64,000 nucleotides of DNA from Alteribacillus sp. YIM 98480 (GCF_009765375.1 NZ_VTOK01000015.1:58969-122968), one strand, 5' to 3'. Counted from the first letter of the stretch, positions 52,122 to 62,424 are shown. Numbers and translations are program-made. The notes: generated by a model not told the origin, from the sequence alone.

Positions 52122-53027
52122 CTACTGCGTTAGTCTGCCTGTATAAGCCCCGCGATCAGCACTATTTCTGCCGGCTGTTCCTGCTCCTACTCTTTTAATA
52201 AACGTGCCTCTTACAGAGTCATCATTTTTCCCCATTCGTTCTTGAAGATAAAAGTAGGCAAACCCGGTAATTTCTACTTGCTTGAAATTACTGCTGTCTC
52301 CGACAGGTTTATAAACAAGGACAGTCATAATTCGCTCACAATCTCTATCATATATATTCCCCTCAGGACAAGCATCCATTCGGTAATTTACGCCATTTTC
52401 TGTCGGACCAGCAATATTACCGGTTTGGGTGTTTACCACGTCTCCAACTTTCAACGTTTCCTCATATCCGAACTTTAACGTTTCTTCATACGTTTTAGCG
52501 CCGGGACCTTCTAAAGCCAAGATACCAAAATTCCCGGCTTCGGAATCTCCCGCATCTACTTTTAAGTCGTACGTTTCTCCGTAATGTAAAATGGTAGATT
52601 CATCGATTCCAAATGGGACCGCTCCTGCTGCTTCTCCTATCGTACTTATTTCAACTTTCGCATCAGCCCTTAATGTAACTGTTTCTACCCCAAATAAGGA
52701 AGAAAAAAACACAGGTACTGGTTTCTCAAGATCTACTTTCAACGATTGTTCATTTTCTATGACCGTGTCAAGAAAACTTTCTCTTTCTCCATGAGCATTT
52801 AATACTTCATCAACCACTTCATTGACAGCTTCATCTGAATTCATAAGTTCCTGTGCTCCCGAAAGCGCAGAAGCATTAGCGGTTTTTTGAAGATGGCTTT
52901 GTGTCATGTATAAGTGACCGCCATCTATAACTAAACCTATAAGAGAAATGGCAAGCGCTAAGCCTAGCGCCATAATGACAATCGAGCTTCCCCTCTGCTC
53001 TTTATTTAAATTTTTTATTGTCTTCAT
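52122..53027 (-). CDS. tadG: TadG-like pseudopilin/pilus assembly protein
   Basis: 301 residues. The N-terminus (N-K-E-Q-R-G-S-S-I-V-I-M-A-L, then a hydrophobic helix and D-G-G-H-L-Y-M-T-Q-S) is the TadE/TadG-like motif. The long extracellular part has two Cys residues (D-A-C-P-E-G-N-I-Y-D-R-D-C) that could form a disulfide. Probably a minor pilus component. It is shorter than TadG proteins with a von Willebrand domain, which is absent. 3 bp before tadE in gene order. Confidence 0.82.
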   Translation of the reverse strand: MKTIKNLNKEQRGSSIVIMALGLALAISLIGLVIDGGHLYMTQSHLQKTANASALSGAQELMNSDEAVNEVVDEVLNAHGERESFLDTVIENEQSLKVDLEKPVPVFFSSLFGVETVTLRADAKVEISTIGEAAGAVPFGIDESTILHYGETYDLKVDAGDSEAGNFGILALEGPGAKTYEETLKFGYEETLKVGDVVNTQTGNIAGPTENGVNYRMDACPEGNIYDRDCERIMTVLVYKPVGDSSNFKQVEITGFAYFYLQERMGKNDDSVRGTFIKRVGAGTAGRNSADRGAYTGRLTQ

Positions 53028-53030
53028 TTT

Positions 53031-53402
53031 TCATTCCACCCGGATCGTTGAACTAGTTTCTACGGTATAGGAGATAGAATAGTCTCCAAACAGGGACAAA
53101 AGCGTTGTCGGATAAGATACTTCCACTGTCAAATAATCCCCAGGATTTCTTGTTTCGGGGCTAACATTCACTGTAAGTGCAGAAGAATCTCCTGCATGAA
53201 AATTTTCTCTCGTGTACTGTTCAATAGCAGTATCGCTTTCACCAAAACTTCCGATTCTCACCGCTTCTTGGGTAACAAGCTCTAATTGCAAATGGGTGTA
53301 AAGCACCCGGCCAAAATCCACCATACCAACGATCATTAAAATGATTAAAGGTAAAACAAGCGCAAATTCCACGAGCGACTGTCCGTCCTCTCTTTTGATC
53401 AT
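53031..53402 (-). CDS. tadE: TadE-like pseudopilin
   Basis: 123 residues with the typical start K-R-E-D-G-Q-S-L-V-E-F-A-L-V-L-P followed by one membrane helix (~12-32) and a beta-rich domain. TadE is a processed minor pilin. Overlaps the prepilin peptidase gene by four bases. Confidence 0.9.
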   Translation of the reverse strand: MIKREDGQSLVEFALVLPLIILMIVGMVDFGRVLYTHLQLELVTQEAVRIGSFGESDTAIEQYTRENFHAGDSSALTVNVSPETRNPGDYLTVEVSYPTTLLSLFGDYSISYTVETSSTIRVE

Positions 53403-53869
53403 AGGAACAGCACACCCTCAGTAAACAAACTAATCACGGCTCCACCTGCTATAGCTACCCCATATGGATACGTAGCAGAAAGAGATTCTTTCGAAGAGAA
53501 TTTATAAAGAAGAGAAAATAGAATGCCACGCCGCATGAGAATAATGGCTAAAGCCATGACCGCTCCAACCAGTGCCATATAGATAAAGGTTTGAAATACA
53601 AATGCTCCGCCCTTTAACGCGCCAACTAAAGCCAGCAGTTTCACATCTCCTGCACCCATTCCCCCCATTAAGTAAGGAATGAAAAGAAGACCAAGCCCGA
53701 TCAAAAAACCAAGGAAAGAATGCAGAAACCCATCCCAGCCTGAGTTAACTGCGTGAAAGACAAATGCCAAAATGATCCCCGGATAAATTACGGTGTTGTA
53801 AATTTTACGGCTCTTTACGTCAGTGACAACGCAGATTAATAGAATAATAAGCAGCAGTATATCAATCAC
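53399..53869 (-). CDS. tadV: A24-family prepilin peptidase (TadV/CpaA)
   Basis: About 156 residues, six helices. Catalytic aspartates are in V-T-D-V-K-S-R-K-I (N-terminal) and the G-x-G-D motif G-M-G-A-G-D-V-K-L-L. It cleaves the Flp prepilin and TadE/G leaders at the cytoplasmic face. GTG 53869 with GGAAAGGA eight bases ahead is the better start; ATG 53890 is possible but lacks a ribosome site. First gene after the terminator that follows flp. Confidence 0.9.
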   Translation of the reverse strand: MIDILLLIILLICVVTDVKSRKIYNTVIYPGIILAFVFHAVNSGWDGFLHSFLGFLIGLGLLFIPYLMGGMGAGDVKLLALVGALKGGAFVFQTFIYMALVGAVMALAIILMRRGILFSLLYKFSSKESLSATYPYGVAIAGGAVISLFTEGVLFL

Positions 53870-53911
53870 AACGGCCATCCTTTCCTTCATTTATCGAGCG
53901 TCGTTTTACTT

Positions 53912-53945
53912 TGAAAAGGACCCTATATTTTTATGATAGGGTCCT
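53912..53945 (-). terminator. Terminator between flp and the rest of the tad operon
   Basis: Perfect 10-bp stem AGGACCCTAT/ATAGGGTCCT with a 9-nt loop, followed on the minus strand by TTTTC. It should cut most transcripts after the pilin gene so that pilin outnumbers assembly proteins. Confidence 0.85.
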
Positions 53946-53971
53946 AATAGTAGTTTTATTATTGATATCTT

Positions 53972-54148
53972 TTATGCGCCATCGCCGGGTAATTCATCCA
54001 CTAGATTTTGGAAAAATCCTGCAATTTCGTCTCCTAAAGCTATTAGAGCCACAATAACTCCTACTGCGATCAAACCAAGGATCAACCCGTACTCTGTCAT
54101 GCCTTGTCCTTCTTCTTCTAAAAACAAACCTTTTAATTTATCTAACAT
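53972..54148 (-). CDS. flp: Flp-type pilin precursor
   Basis: 58 residues. A short basic leader M-L-D-K-L-K-G-L-F-L-E-E-E-G is followed by Q-G-M-T-E-Y-G-L-I-L and a continuous hydrophobic helix. Cleavage after Gly14 with Glu at +5 and Tyr at +6 is the class IVb Flp pattern. It is the major subunit of the Tad pilus. AAAGGAGAG precedes the ATG. It lies between the DUF192 gene and the terminator. Confidence 0.93.
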   Translation of the reverse strand: MLDKLKGLFLEEEGQGMTEYGLILGLIAVGVIVALIALGDEIAGFFQNLVDELPGDGA

Positions 54149-54181
54149 GTGAATCTCTCCTTTTAATGAATAATTACTTTT

Positions 54182-54547
54182 TCAACTCACTTGCTTATCT
54201 ATATCCTCCACAAAGGCCAGGATCTGTCCGACTTTCACATTAGAAGTTTTAATTTTGCCAGACGGCAGTTCGACTACAGATCGGGTGCCTCGAAACCTTT
54301 TGCCAAACTTCCCAGGCGCTACTTCCTCTTCCATCCCCACGATTTCATGACGATTATTGAGATATAGAACATCAATGGGATACTTCATAAAAAACGTGTG
54401 AATGGATGGACAAGGAGCTATATGAAGTGCAAAATTCTCGGGAATCTGTTTTGTAAACATTAATCCTTTTAATCTTTTTACAAATGCATACGCTCCTTTC
54501 ACCTCCTCAGCAACCATCTGATTCGTGTGAAGATTGAGTAATTTCAT
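54182..54547 (-). CDS. DUF192 family protein
   Basis: 121 residues. Family motifs: R-L-K-G-L-M-F (~25-31), L-H-I-A-P-C-P-S-I-H-T-F-F-M-K-Y-P-I-D-V-L-Y-L (~41-63) and V-V-E-L-P-S-G near the end. DUF192 proteins are of unknown function and are found beside tad genes in several bacteria. It is 33 bp upstream of flp on the same strand, so it probably shares its promoter. The ribosome site is a run of nine G, unusual. Confidence 0.85.
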   Translation of the reverse strand: MKLLNLHTNQMVAEEVKGAYAFVKRLKGLMFTKQIPENFALHIAPCPSIHTFFMKYPIDVLYLNNRHEIVGMEEEVAPGKFGKRFRGTRSVVELPSGKIKTSNVKVGQILAFVEDIDKQVS

Positions 54548-54553
54548 CTTAAG

Positions 54554-54562
54554 CCCCCCCCC
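54554..54562 (-). repeat. G9 homopolymer acting as ribosome site of the DUF192 gene
   Basis: Nine consecutive C on the plus strand (G on the transcript) end six bases before the ATG of the DUF192 gene. Length changes by slippage would alter Shine-Dalgarno spacing. Confidence 0.5.
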
Positions 54563-55346
54563 GGCCTTTATGTCTTTTTTACTATCATTGTGAGTCCAAT
54601 GCGTTTCTTACAATGCTTAGTATACGACGATAGTAGGGAAGTGAATATCCCGCGCCATTCCTATTATTTCCTTTTTCAGTGCTATAGGAATGCCTTCCTA
54701 TACTGCCAATGGTCATTTTAAGAAAAATGGTTCATTGTTTAAGTGGTATTTCCCTTATTTATTAGAGTCTAATCTATTATTTCTATAAAATTTGGACCAT
54801 AATCCATTTTTTAGAAATTTATCCTGGTACTAAATAAGGATATGCAGCTTATTATTAGTAAAATTTATCCTTATATAACATCCTTTTTTCATACTTATTT
54901 GATTTTTTTACAAAGGAAGTCCTAAAATGTTCCTGTTCAAGACTGCCTCCTTCTAGACGATTGGTGCCTGAGACGAATGTTATTGTATGCATATCTTTTT
55001 TTCCATACGAGCAGCTTTTCCTCTGCCTTTCTTTTTTGCACTTTCCCCTTTGTTTCACCTTCCCCAAGCAGGGTTTGACCCCTCCTATGTGCGGTGTTTT
55101 AAATCACCCTCGGACTTCGAACTTCGATTTGCAATTTATGTGCCCCTTTTGCTTCTTTATGATCCACTTCCCACTATGACTGCTTATCTTTCTCGTTTTT
55201 GCGCATTTTTTTCGGTCTCTCCCCTTCCATATTTTCAGGTTGATACTGCATGGAGTTAAGTTCATGCAGCTTTCCTAGTTATAAAATGCTTTCCACCACA
55301 TTTGTACATTCTTTCATCTCATAATGCTCGTCCCCCGTTTCCAGAC
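54563..55346. other. Gap without a recognisable gene
   Basis: About 780 bp, A+T-rich near 54650-54900 and pyrimidine-rich on the plus strand near 55000-55240. Open frames of 70-90 codons occur in both directions but lack ribosome sites and family resemblance. It should contain the promoter of the DUF192-flp unit. Confidence 0.5.
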
Positions 55347-55379
55347 AAAAAAATTCCCTCTGCTTTCTAAACAGAGAGA
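55347..55379 (-). terminator. Terminator of the LuxR/GAF regulator gene
   Basis: CTCTCTG/CAGAGGG stem with a wobble pair, followed on the minus strand by AATTTTTTT immediately after the stop. Confidence 0.85.
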
Positions 55380-55380
55380 G

Positions 55381-57531
55381 TTACGAACGAACTTTTTCAT
55401 ATTTTAATTGATAGACCTTTGATATCGCGTTGGCTCGATCGGAGACACCTAGTTTCTGATAAATTTTTGTGACGTGATTTTTCACTGTGTGGTCGCTGAT
55501 ATATAATTCTCGTGCGATGTCCCGGTTGTTTAACCCTTGCAGGATGAGTTCAAGCACTTCTTCTTCTCTGGGCGATAATTTAATCTTTTTGTTTACGGCC
55601 TCAACAGCGGGTACGGCAGCTTGCTCACTTTCCGTTTCTTCTGAAAAGCTGAATTCGTATTCGATAATATCTTTTTCTTCTAAAAAAGCGGCAAACCTTT
55701 GCAGCATTTCCTCATCTACTTGGTGCAAAGATTTGACAGCCTCAATGTCCTCTTTATTATTTATATATGTCACAATTAATGCAAATACTTGAGCTTCTCG
55801 TGAAGAGTCCATCGTTTTTGATTCCTGAGTATGTTCCATTAATGCTTGCCCTTGTTCCATAATAAATGGAATGCGGCTGTTTTTGAGCGTAGTTTTTATA
55901 AACGCAGTGGTGTACACAAACAGTCGGCAAGCATCTATTATGGTGTTCGTTTCTTTTTGTGGGAATTCCATTTTAAAAGAAAATTCTTTTGCTAACTTAA
56001 CGGCAGATTGAACTTCTGAAAAACCTGCAGGATCAAACTCTCTAATGGCGTGATAAAGTGTTTCTATTTGAACCTGCTCAGGGGCCCCCCTTGCTTCTTT
56101 TGTTAACTTAAGGGAGACTCCTCCAATAATTGCAAGCGTATGAAAAAATGCTTTAAGCTCGTTTAATTGATGTTCTGTACTATGTGTTGTTCCTACGCAT
56201 AGCACACCAAGCATTTCTTCCCGGCAGTACAAGGGACACTCTAACACCGGTGCTCCCCAATCTGTTTTTGTAATACATGGTTCTGGCAGGACATCTGTAC
56301 TGCCTGGTTTTACATTTACTGAAAAATGGCGCTGTACCACGTCTTTTGCATACTCTTCATTTTTCCCTTTCATACTGCCTCTTGATACAAGCTGAATTTT
56401 TTCATTACCAGCTTGCTTGAACAATACACATGAAAATGGCCCTTTTACGACATTAAGGCTAATATCTACAAGAATATATAAAAGACGCTTCAGATTAGGA
56501 GCAGCGACCATATATTTACAAATTTCTACCAATGACGTTAACCGGTACATCTGCTGGGTGTTTTCTTTTCGTAAAAACTGGGCCAAACGGTTCGTTTCAA
56601 GGATGGAAGAAAGAGCTTCCCCTGCTTTAAACACTTCCTCTGGTATGGTCTCATGTGAGAGGGTCCCGCCAAATAATAGGATAGTGATCCTATCATTTGT
56701 TTTGACAGGAAAACAGAATAGAGATTTTGGGTAAATGCCATGTTTATGAAAAAAATAAGCCCGAGGGTCTTTTTCAATACCTTCCCATTTAATAGGAGTT
56801 CCAGTTAGGAGAGCGCGGCCAAGCAATCCTTCACCGGTTTGAAACGAAGAATGTTCAAGTACATTTGCACCTTCCCCTATCGCATGCACCACCTCGTATT
56901 CATCTTCTGTTTTCCTGCTTGCCATTCCAATAAAATCACATTCAGGCATACTCTCCATAAAGCCATGTAACAGCTGTTTATTCACTAAATCGATTTTAGC
57001 TGCTTTTTTAAATACATTGATTTGTTTTTTACGCGCATGGTGGACCTGATCTTCCTCTATGCTTAAAGCGATAAGCTTTGAGAGATTGTCTAGTTTGTTT
57101 GTTATTTCTCGTTCTTGCGCCATGTTTATATCTACTGTTTGTTCGAGAAGCAAGTCCCAGTTCGTATCCTTTCCGTAAGAGGGGACGAGGGAATCTTTAA
57201 TTAGTGATGAGGCTTCTTTTTCTACCATCATACCAGCCCATAAATAGTATTCAGGCTTACCTCTTATTATAATCGGCGCAATCCCAACCTTTACGCCCGG
57301 AAGAATATCATATAAGAAAGGGCGAGAGCCATACCATCCTGAATCAATAATATCTTTTATTCGGCTCTCTATTTCAACTTGTGTCCGTGTAAGAAGAAGA
57401 TCACAAAGCGGATTATTCCCTTTTTCGTATAAAAGCCATGTACCGTCTCGATCTGTAACTGCGATGTTTATGTCAAGAAAAGAAGCATACGTATTTAATA
57501 CCTCTTGAACAATACCTGAGAGTTGTTTCAT
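55381..57531 (-). CDS. Large GAF-domain LuxR-type transcriptional regulator
   Basis: 716 residues. The C-terminal LuxR helix-turn-helix is clear ([31 protein letters not shown]). The N-terminal ~130 residues look like a PAS/sugar-diacid-recognition-like sensor, followed by two GAF-like domains (about 185-320 and 340-480) and a helical linker. No kinase or receiver domain, so it is a one-component regulator. It is coupled (4-bp overlap) to the small protein before it and lies next to the broken molybdopterin oxidoreductase gene, perhaps its former target. Confidence 0.83.
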   Translation of the reverse strand: MKQLSGIVQEVLNTYASFLDINIAVTDRDGTWLLYEKGNNPLCDLLLTRTQVEIESRIKDIIDSGWYGSRPFLYDILPGVKVGIAPIIIRGKPEYYLWAGMMVEKEASSLIKDSLVPSYGKDTNWDLLLEQTVDINMAQEREITNKLDNLSKLIALSIEEDQVHHARKKQINVFKKAAKIDLVNKQLLHGFMESMPECDFIGMASRKTEDEYEVVHAIGEGANVLEHSSFQTGEGLLGRALLTGTPIKWEGIEKDPRAYFFHKHGIYPKSLFCFPVKTNDRITILLFGGTLSHETIPEEVFKAGEALSSILETNRLAQFLRKENTQQMYRLTSLVEICKYMVAAPNLKRLLYILVDISLNVVKGPFSCVLFKQAGNEKIQLVSRGSMKGKNEEYAKDVVQRHFSVNVKPGSTDVLPEPCITKTDWGAPVLECPLYCREEMLGVLCVGTTHSTEHQLNELKAFFHTLAIIGGVSLKLTKEARGAPEQVQIETLYHAIREFDPAGFSEVQSAVKLAKEFSFKMEFPQKETNTIIDACRLFVYTTAFIKTTLKNSRIPFIMEQGQALMEHTQESKTMDSSREAQVFALIVTYINNKEDIEAVKSLHQVDEEMLQRFAAFLEEKDIIEYEFSFSEETESEQAAVPAVEAVNKKIKLSPREEEVLELILQGLNNRDIARELYISDHTVKNHVTKIYQKLGVSDRANAISKVYQLKYEKVRS

Positions 57532-57788
57532 GTATTTTCCAACTCACTTGGTATTTCTAAATCTTTTGTAACGACAGGCTCCTTGTACCGAAAAAGAGGC
57601 AGCGCTTTATCTTCTGTTCTTTGAATAATCCCTTGCTGCACTAATATTTCAAGCACTGGCAAAATTTCCTCTTTTTTTCTTCCTAATTTTTGCTCTAACC
57701 CTTCAATGTTTTCAACCATATACGGATTTGATTGAAATAACAGTGTACACTCCATCTGCAACGGTATAAATTCTTGTTTTTTCATCAT
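57528..57788 (-). CDS. Small winged-helix-like protein coupled to the GAF/LuxR regulator
   Basis: 86 residues. The middle ([31 protein letters not shown]) has the rhythm of a winged helix without a clear family. Its ATG/TGA overlaps the start of the regulator gene by four bases, so equal synthesis and a joint function are likely. Confidence 0.65.
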   Translation of the reverse strand: MMKKQEFIPLQMECTLLFQSNPYMVENIEGLEQKLGRKKEEILPVLEILVQQGIIQRTEDKALPLFRYKEPVVTKDLEIPSELENT

Positions 57789-57820
57789 TTTCTCCCCCTC
57801 ATATCATCTTCCTCGTTATT

Positions 57821-57896
57821 ATTAGAAAAACTAGACTTACCGCCAATCCCTATGAGGAAGTCGTAGTTTTTACTAATACTTTGACCCTTAAAGTAT
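57821..57896 (+). repeat. Dispersed intergenic repeat, diverged copy
   Basis: TTATTAGAAAAACTAGACTT, CCGCCAATCC, GTCGTAGTTTTTACTAATAC and TTTGACCCTTAAAG follow the block order of the family. The 3' hairpin is shortened. Confidence 0.65.
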
Positions 57897-57948
57897 AAAA
57901 AACATGTCAGCGATTGCATATCCCCTGCTGTTCTCATTTTGAAAAATT

Positions 57949-59636
57949 TTACTGCGATTGGTGTTCCACTGCTATTTTTTCAATCCGACATGAGGAATGT
58001 TTTAAAATAGGCTGGTGTGACACAGCGTCCATGATATCCATGGTTAATTGATTTGCCGCCTGGTTTTCTTCCCATTCCCCGTAATGAAACGGAACAAATA
58101 CTTCTCCTTTTTTCATTTCCGTTCCAACTTTTGCCGGGATTTCAATAGAACCCCTTGGGGATATGACCTTAACCGTTTCTCCATGTTCAATGCTTAAGGT
58201 TTTTGCATCGTCTTCATGAATTTCTACGTAGGCTTTCGGAGCTTTATCATGAAGTTCTGGGGCACGGGCCGTTTTTGTACGGGTGTGCCATTGCCATAAG
58301 AGCCTTCCGGTGTTAAGCCATAAAGGGAAATCCTCTCCTGGTTTTTCTGCAGCACCCAGGTGTCTGGTTGGATGAAAAATAGCTCTTCCTTCTGCTTTTA
58401 TCGTTTTATATTCTTTTTCTGTTTTGGGACGTCCGGTGACAATATCTTTTCCGTAGCTCTGACAATAATCTGCTTTTGTAGGAAACCAGCCGTCTTCATA
58501 CAAGCGAACTTTTCCTTTGGGATTCTCCCTCGTTGACGGCCAGCGAATGCCGTTTTCTTTTTCTAATCTGTCATAAGTCATACCGGTCATATCACTGGGC
58601 CGGCCTTCCGAAATATTTTTCCATTCTTCAAAAGCTTCTTCCGGCGACGAGTAATTGACAAGCGGATTACCATCTTTATCTTTTAAACCAAGACGTTTGC
58701 TGAATTCTACTAAAATTTCAAAATCCGTTTTCACTCCTGCTGGCGGCTCTACTGCTTTTCTTAATAGATTGATGGTGCGATCCGCGTTTTCCATCGTTCC
58801 TTCCTTCTCCCCCCACATTGCTGGAGGAAGTACAACATCCGCCACTTCTGTTGTTTCGGTAAGAAAAGGATCCTGCACAACGACAAATGGTTTCTCCATC
58901 GCTTTTTTAACTCTTGGCAAGTTAGGAAGAGAAACGAGCGGATTCGTATGGATATTCCAGAAAAAACCAATTTGTTCATTTTCCATCAGTTCCATTTGTT
59001 TGATGATCCCTTTTTCAGGCCCTACTGCTAAACTGGATTCTTCTACATTCCACAGTTTTGCAATGTCGCGGAGATGGTCAGGATTTTCGGGATTGCGATT
59101 GCCGGGATACGTGCCAACACCTCCGACGGTCCGGTTACTCGATGAACTTGGCTGTCCGGCCATGTGCAATGGGCCGCTGCCTGGTTTTCCTATTAAACCT
59201 CGCATTAAGTGAATATTGTTTATCGCTACACAAAATAGCTACCCCGTCTCCGCCTTTTTCTTTCATGACATCTTTTGCTTTTTGCACGATAAGATCCATT
59301 GCTTCTTCCCATGATGCTTTTTCTAATTCTCCTTGTGTATTACGGATAAGCGGATGAAGCAAACGATCGTCACTATTATTAGGAAGCCATTGATATTCAG
59401 CCTTCGGATCAAGCCGGCCAAGATTAATAGAATGTTCTTTTTTCCCTTTCACTCCTACGATCTTTTCGTCTTTCACTGCTATTTCGCACCCGCATCCTAC
59501 CGAGCATAAATTACAGGTACTGCCGTATTCCGAGCGGATCCATAAGAGGGCTTCTGTGCACTTCTGTTATCAACTCCTCTACTTTTGAAAACGTCTCATA
59601 CATATGATCTATTTCTTGCTGTTTTTTTACCTCCAT
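57949..59636 (-). pseudogene. Broken molybdopterin oxidoreductase (assimilatory nitrate reductase-like)
   Basis: Start ATG 59636 has AAAGGAGGGAG upstream and encodes MEVKKQQEIDHM... to about E-V-H-R-S. The frame then shifts to W-I-R-S-E-Y-G-S-T-C-N-L-C-S-V-G-C-G-C-E, the [4Fe-4S] site. This runs to I-L-C-S-D-K-Q at ~59215, where roughly 250-300 residues are missing. A second frame resumes with N-I-H-L-M-R-G-L-I-G-K-P-G-S-G and continues intact to 57949, including W-G-E-K-E-G-T-M-E-N and the C-terminal molybdopterin-binding domain. Motifs fit the NasC/NarB-like family. One frameshift plus one internal deletion make it non-functional. Confidence 0.85.
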
Positions 59637-59695
59637 CTCACTCCCTCCTTTTGTTCCCTTCTTTTTCCTTTTTCCTTTTTTTGAAACGTACAGAC

Positions 59696-61189
59696 TTACT
59701 TTACTTCTTCTCTCAGTGCTTTAATGAGAGAAACAATCATGACGAGAATAATAACAGCAAAAGGCAGGGCTGCTATAATAGCAACTGCTCTAAGCGCTTC
59801 TAAGCCTCCGCTTAATAAGAGGACAGCTGCAGTAATAGATATTAAAAATCCCCAGGCCAGTTTTGTGATAGCTTTCGGGTTTAAGGTCCCCTTTGATGAA
59901 AGCACACTTAATACATAACTTGCTGAATCCGCTGAAGTAATAAAAAAGATAGTGATCAATAGTAAGCCAAGCAAGTTCAGAGTGAGACCAATTGGTAAAT
60001 TTTCAAGCATAAGAAAAAAAGTTACCTCTTCACTTTTTTCTGCCTGGCTGGCTAAATCCAACCCTTCTACGATTTGCATATTTAAAGCAGTACCACCCAT
60101 AACCGTGAACCAGAGAGCCCCCAGAAGAGCTGGCACCAACAGAACACCAAAAATAAATTCTCTAATGGTTCGCCCTCTCGAAATTCTTGCAATAAACATT
60201 CCGACATAAGGACCCCAGGCTATCACCCAAGACCAGAAAAAGATCGTCCATTCTCCTCTCCAAGCTCCATCAGAATAAGGTTCAAGCGATAAACTTAAAG
60301 AAACATAGTTTTCTATATATTGTCCTGTTGCTGTCGTAAAACTTTCTAATAAAAAGATAGTAGGTCCTAACACAAGTACAGCTGCTAATAAAACTGCGGC
60401 GATAATGAGATTGGTGATACTTAAATACCTAATCCCCTTGTCTACGCCAGATACAGCCGATACCATAAACAGCACAGTAATAATGGCGATAATAACCAGC
60501 TGACTTATCTGATTGTTTGGTGTTCCAAAGACTTCAGATAAACCTCCGCTTACTTGCATGGCACTGAGTCCAAATGTAGTAGCTACCCCAATGCCTGTAG
60601 CAAGCGTGGCAAAAATATTTATGATTTTCCCCGCTGGCCCGTCTGCTTTTTTTCCTATTAATGGATAAAATGCATGACTGATTAATCCCGGTCTTTGTCT
60701 TCTAAACTTGAAAAAAGAAAGCGTTAAACCAATAATTGCGTATACAGCCCAAGGCTGCAGAGCCCAATGAAAAACGCTGTATGTTAATGCAGCTTCTGCC
60801 GCTGCTTCTGTCTTAGGATCGTAGCCTGGAGGCGGATCAATATAGTGTAACACCGGTTCTGCAGTACCCCAAAAAACAAGTCCTACTCCCATCCCCGCTG
60901 CAAAAAGCAGTCCCAGCCATGTAAAAAAAGAATAGCCCGGCTTGGCGTCTTTTCTTCCAAGCTTAATATGCCGGTAGGGTCCAAAAGCAAGGTATAAACA
61001 TACACCGACAAAAAGAGTAGTAACGAGCATATAAAACCAGCTGAACTGATCCATGACCCAGTTCAAACCAGTGTTTGTCACCTGACTTAAGAGATTAGGG
61101 AAAAAAGCTCCCCACATCACAAAGACTGCCACAATAGAAAAACTTACATAAAATACCAATCCAGGCGACCTTTTTTCATTTCTATCCAA
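59696..61189 (-). CDS. BCCT-family (betaine/choline/carnitine) transporter
   Basis: About 497 residues, 12 helices. Family signatures: G-M-G-V-G-L-V-F-W-G-T-A-E-P (~105-118), F-H-W-A-L-Q-P-W-A-V-Y (~145-155), and W-T-I-F-F-W-S-W-V-I-A-W-G-P-Y-V-G-M-F-I-A-R-I-S-R-G-R-T (~318-345) with the conserved Trp box. It imports glycine betaine or related quaternary amines with sodium or protons. The frame is open to ATG 61216, which has no ribosome site; TTG 61189, just after AGAGGTGGGAG, is likelier. Confidence 0.9.
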   Translation of the reverse strand: MDRNEKRSPGLVFYVSFSIVAVFVMWGAFFPNLLSQVTNTGLNWVMDQFSWFYMLVTTLFVGVCLYLAFGPYRHIKLGRKDAKPGYSFFTWLGLLFAAGMGVGLVFWGTAEPVLHYIDPPPGYDPKTEAAAEAALTYSVFHWALQPWAVYAIIGLTLSFFKFRRQRPGLISHAFYPLIGKKADGPAGKIINIFATLATGIGVATTFGLSAMQVSGGLSEVFGTPNNQISQLVIIAIITVLFMVSAVSGVDKGIRYLSITNLIIAAVLLAAVLVLGPTIFLLESFTTATGQYIENYVSLSLSLEPYSDGAWRGEWTIFFWSWVIAWGPYVGMFIARISRGRTIREFIFGVLLVPALLGALWFTVMGGTALNMQIVEGLDLASQAEKSEEVTFFLMLENLPIGLTLNLLGLLLITIFFITSADSASYVLSVLSSKGTLNPKAITKLAWGFLISITAAVLLLSGGLEALRAVAIIAALPFAVIILVMIVSLIKALREEVK

Positions 61190-61406
61190 ACTCCCACCTC
61201 TTTTCCAACCCGACATGTAGTTATCTATGTTTCTTTTCCAAATAGCAGCTTGTTATAAACATGTAAAATCGCGTTGATATCTTTTTGAAGTGATTTTAGC
61301 GGATGTGACCTAGTGGAAAAGTAAATTTTTGAACTAGGTTTTCCGCTGTTGGTATGAAGAAAGAAAATCATGGAAAAAACTAACTCGGAAAGGAGGGATT
61401 GAAGAA

Positions 61407-62090
61407 GTGTCTCTAACAGAGCTGATTGTACGTATAGCTTGTACTTTTCTTATTTTGCTGCTTTTAACAAGGATAATGGGCAGAAAAGAACTGAGGCAGC
61501 TGACCTATTTTAATTTTGTATCCGGTATTGCTATCGGATCGATTGGAGCCGACTTTATATTGAGTGCTGACGTTAATATTCGTAATGGAATCATAGCAAT
61601 GACAGGATGGGCTGTATTCACCGTTACGATGGGATGGATTGATATAAAATCAAAAAACGTTCGGAAAGTTATTGAAGGAGACCCCGTCCTAGTTATAAAA
61701 AATGGACAAATTTTGAGACAGGCCCTTCAACGGGTACGCTTAGACGTGGATGCTCTAAAAGCATTGCTGCGCCAAAAAAATGCTTTTGCCATTTCAGAAG
61801 TGGAATTTGCGATCTTAGAAACCGACGGCAACTTGTCGGTGATGAAAAAAGAACATAAGCAAACGGCGTCAAAAGAAGACATAAATCCTGCCTTCACCTC
61901 AGCAGCACCCGCTATCTTGCCAACTGAAGTGGTATCTGATGGAAAACTCAATCGCAAAAACATAGCAAAATTAAATGTGAAAGAACATTGGATAGAAGAA
62001 CAGGTCCATCAATCCGGCCTGTCTTCAATCTCCGACGTTTTTTATGCCGAACTTCAAAAAGACGGAACATTATATATAGCTCAAAAATAA
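61407..62090 (+). CDS. DUF421 membrane protein (YetF/YcaP type)
   Basis: 227 residues: three N-terminal membrane helices (about 5-70, with T-R-I-M-G-R-K-E-L-R-Q-L-T-Y-F-N-F-V-S-G-I-A-I-G-S-I) and a cytoplasmic domain with G-D-P-V-L-V-I-K-N-G-Q-I and F-A-I-S-E-V-E-F-A-I-L-E-T-D-G-N-L-S-V. This is the DUF421/YetF family, often sporulation- or stress-linked, function unknown. GTG start with AAGGAGGG ten bases ahead. Confidence 0.88.
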   Translation: MSLTELIVRIACTFLILLLLTRIMGRKELRQLTYFNFVSGIAIGSIGADFILSADVNIRNGIIAMTGWAVFTVTMGWIDIKSKNVRKVIEGDPVLVIKNGQILRQALQRVRLDVDALKALLRQKNAFAISEVEFAILETDGNLSVMKKEHKQTASKEDINPAFTSAAPAILPTEVVSDGKLNRKNIAKLNVKEHWIEEQVHQSGLSSISDVFYAELQKDGTLYIAQK

Positions 62091-62183
62091 TTTTATATTT
62101 TATGTTTAACATTTTCCGCTGCAGTGAATAACCATTTATAACTTCATCCTCACCTTAAACGATATAAAAGGAGATGGATAAAG

Positions 62184-62402
62184 ATGGCGAACAAGAATAA
62201 TGAAAACAGAAAAATGACCGTGAACGAAGCTGGACGAATAGGCGGCGAAACGACTTCCGAAAAACACGATAGAGAATTCTATCAAGACATCGGACAAAAA
62301 GGCGGAGAAACGACCTCCAAAGAGCATGACAAGGAGTTCTATAAAGATATTGGTCAAAAAGGCGGCGAGGCGCGAAGCAACCAAAACAATAACTCTTCAT
62401 AG
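62184..62402 (+). CDS. GsiB-like KGG-repeat stress protein
   Basis: 72 residues, very hydrophilic. It has three KGG-type repeats built on G-x-I/K-G-G-E-(T/A)-x-S, separated by H-D-(R/K)-E-F-Y-(Q/K)-D-I-G-Q. Related to GsiB and YciG, glucose-starvation or general stress hydrophilin proteins. AAAGGAG upstream, strong terminator downstream. GsiB itself has more repeats. Confidence 0.88.
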   Translation: MANKNNENRKMTVNEAGRIGGETTSEKHDREFYQDIGQKGGETTSKEHDKEFYKDIGQKGGEARSNQNNNSS

Positions 62403-62424
62403 AGGATGAAGTTTCTACTAACAC

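Noticed and set aside
55000..55260. Plus-strand frames of 70-90 codons in the gap before the LuxR gene
   Set aside because: No ribosome site, biased composition from a pyrimidine-rich stretch, and no family resemblance.
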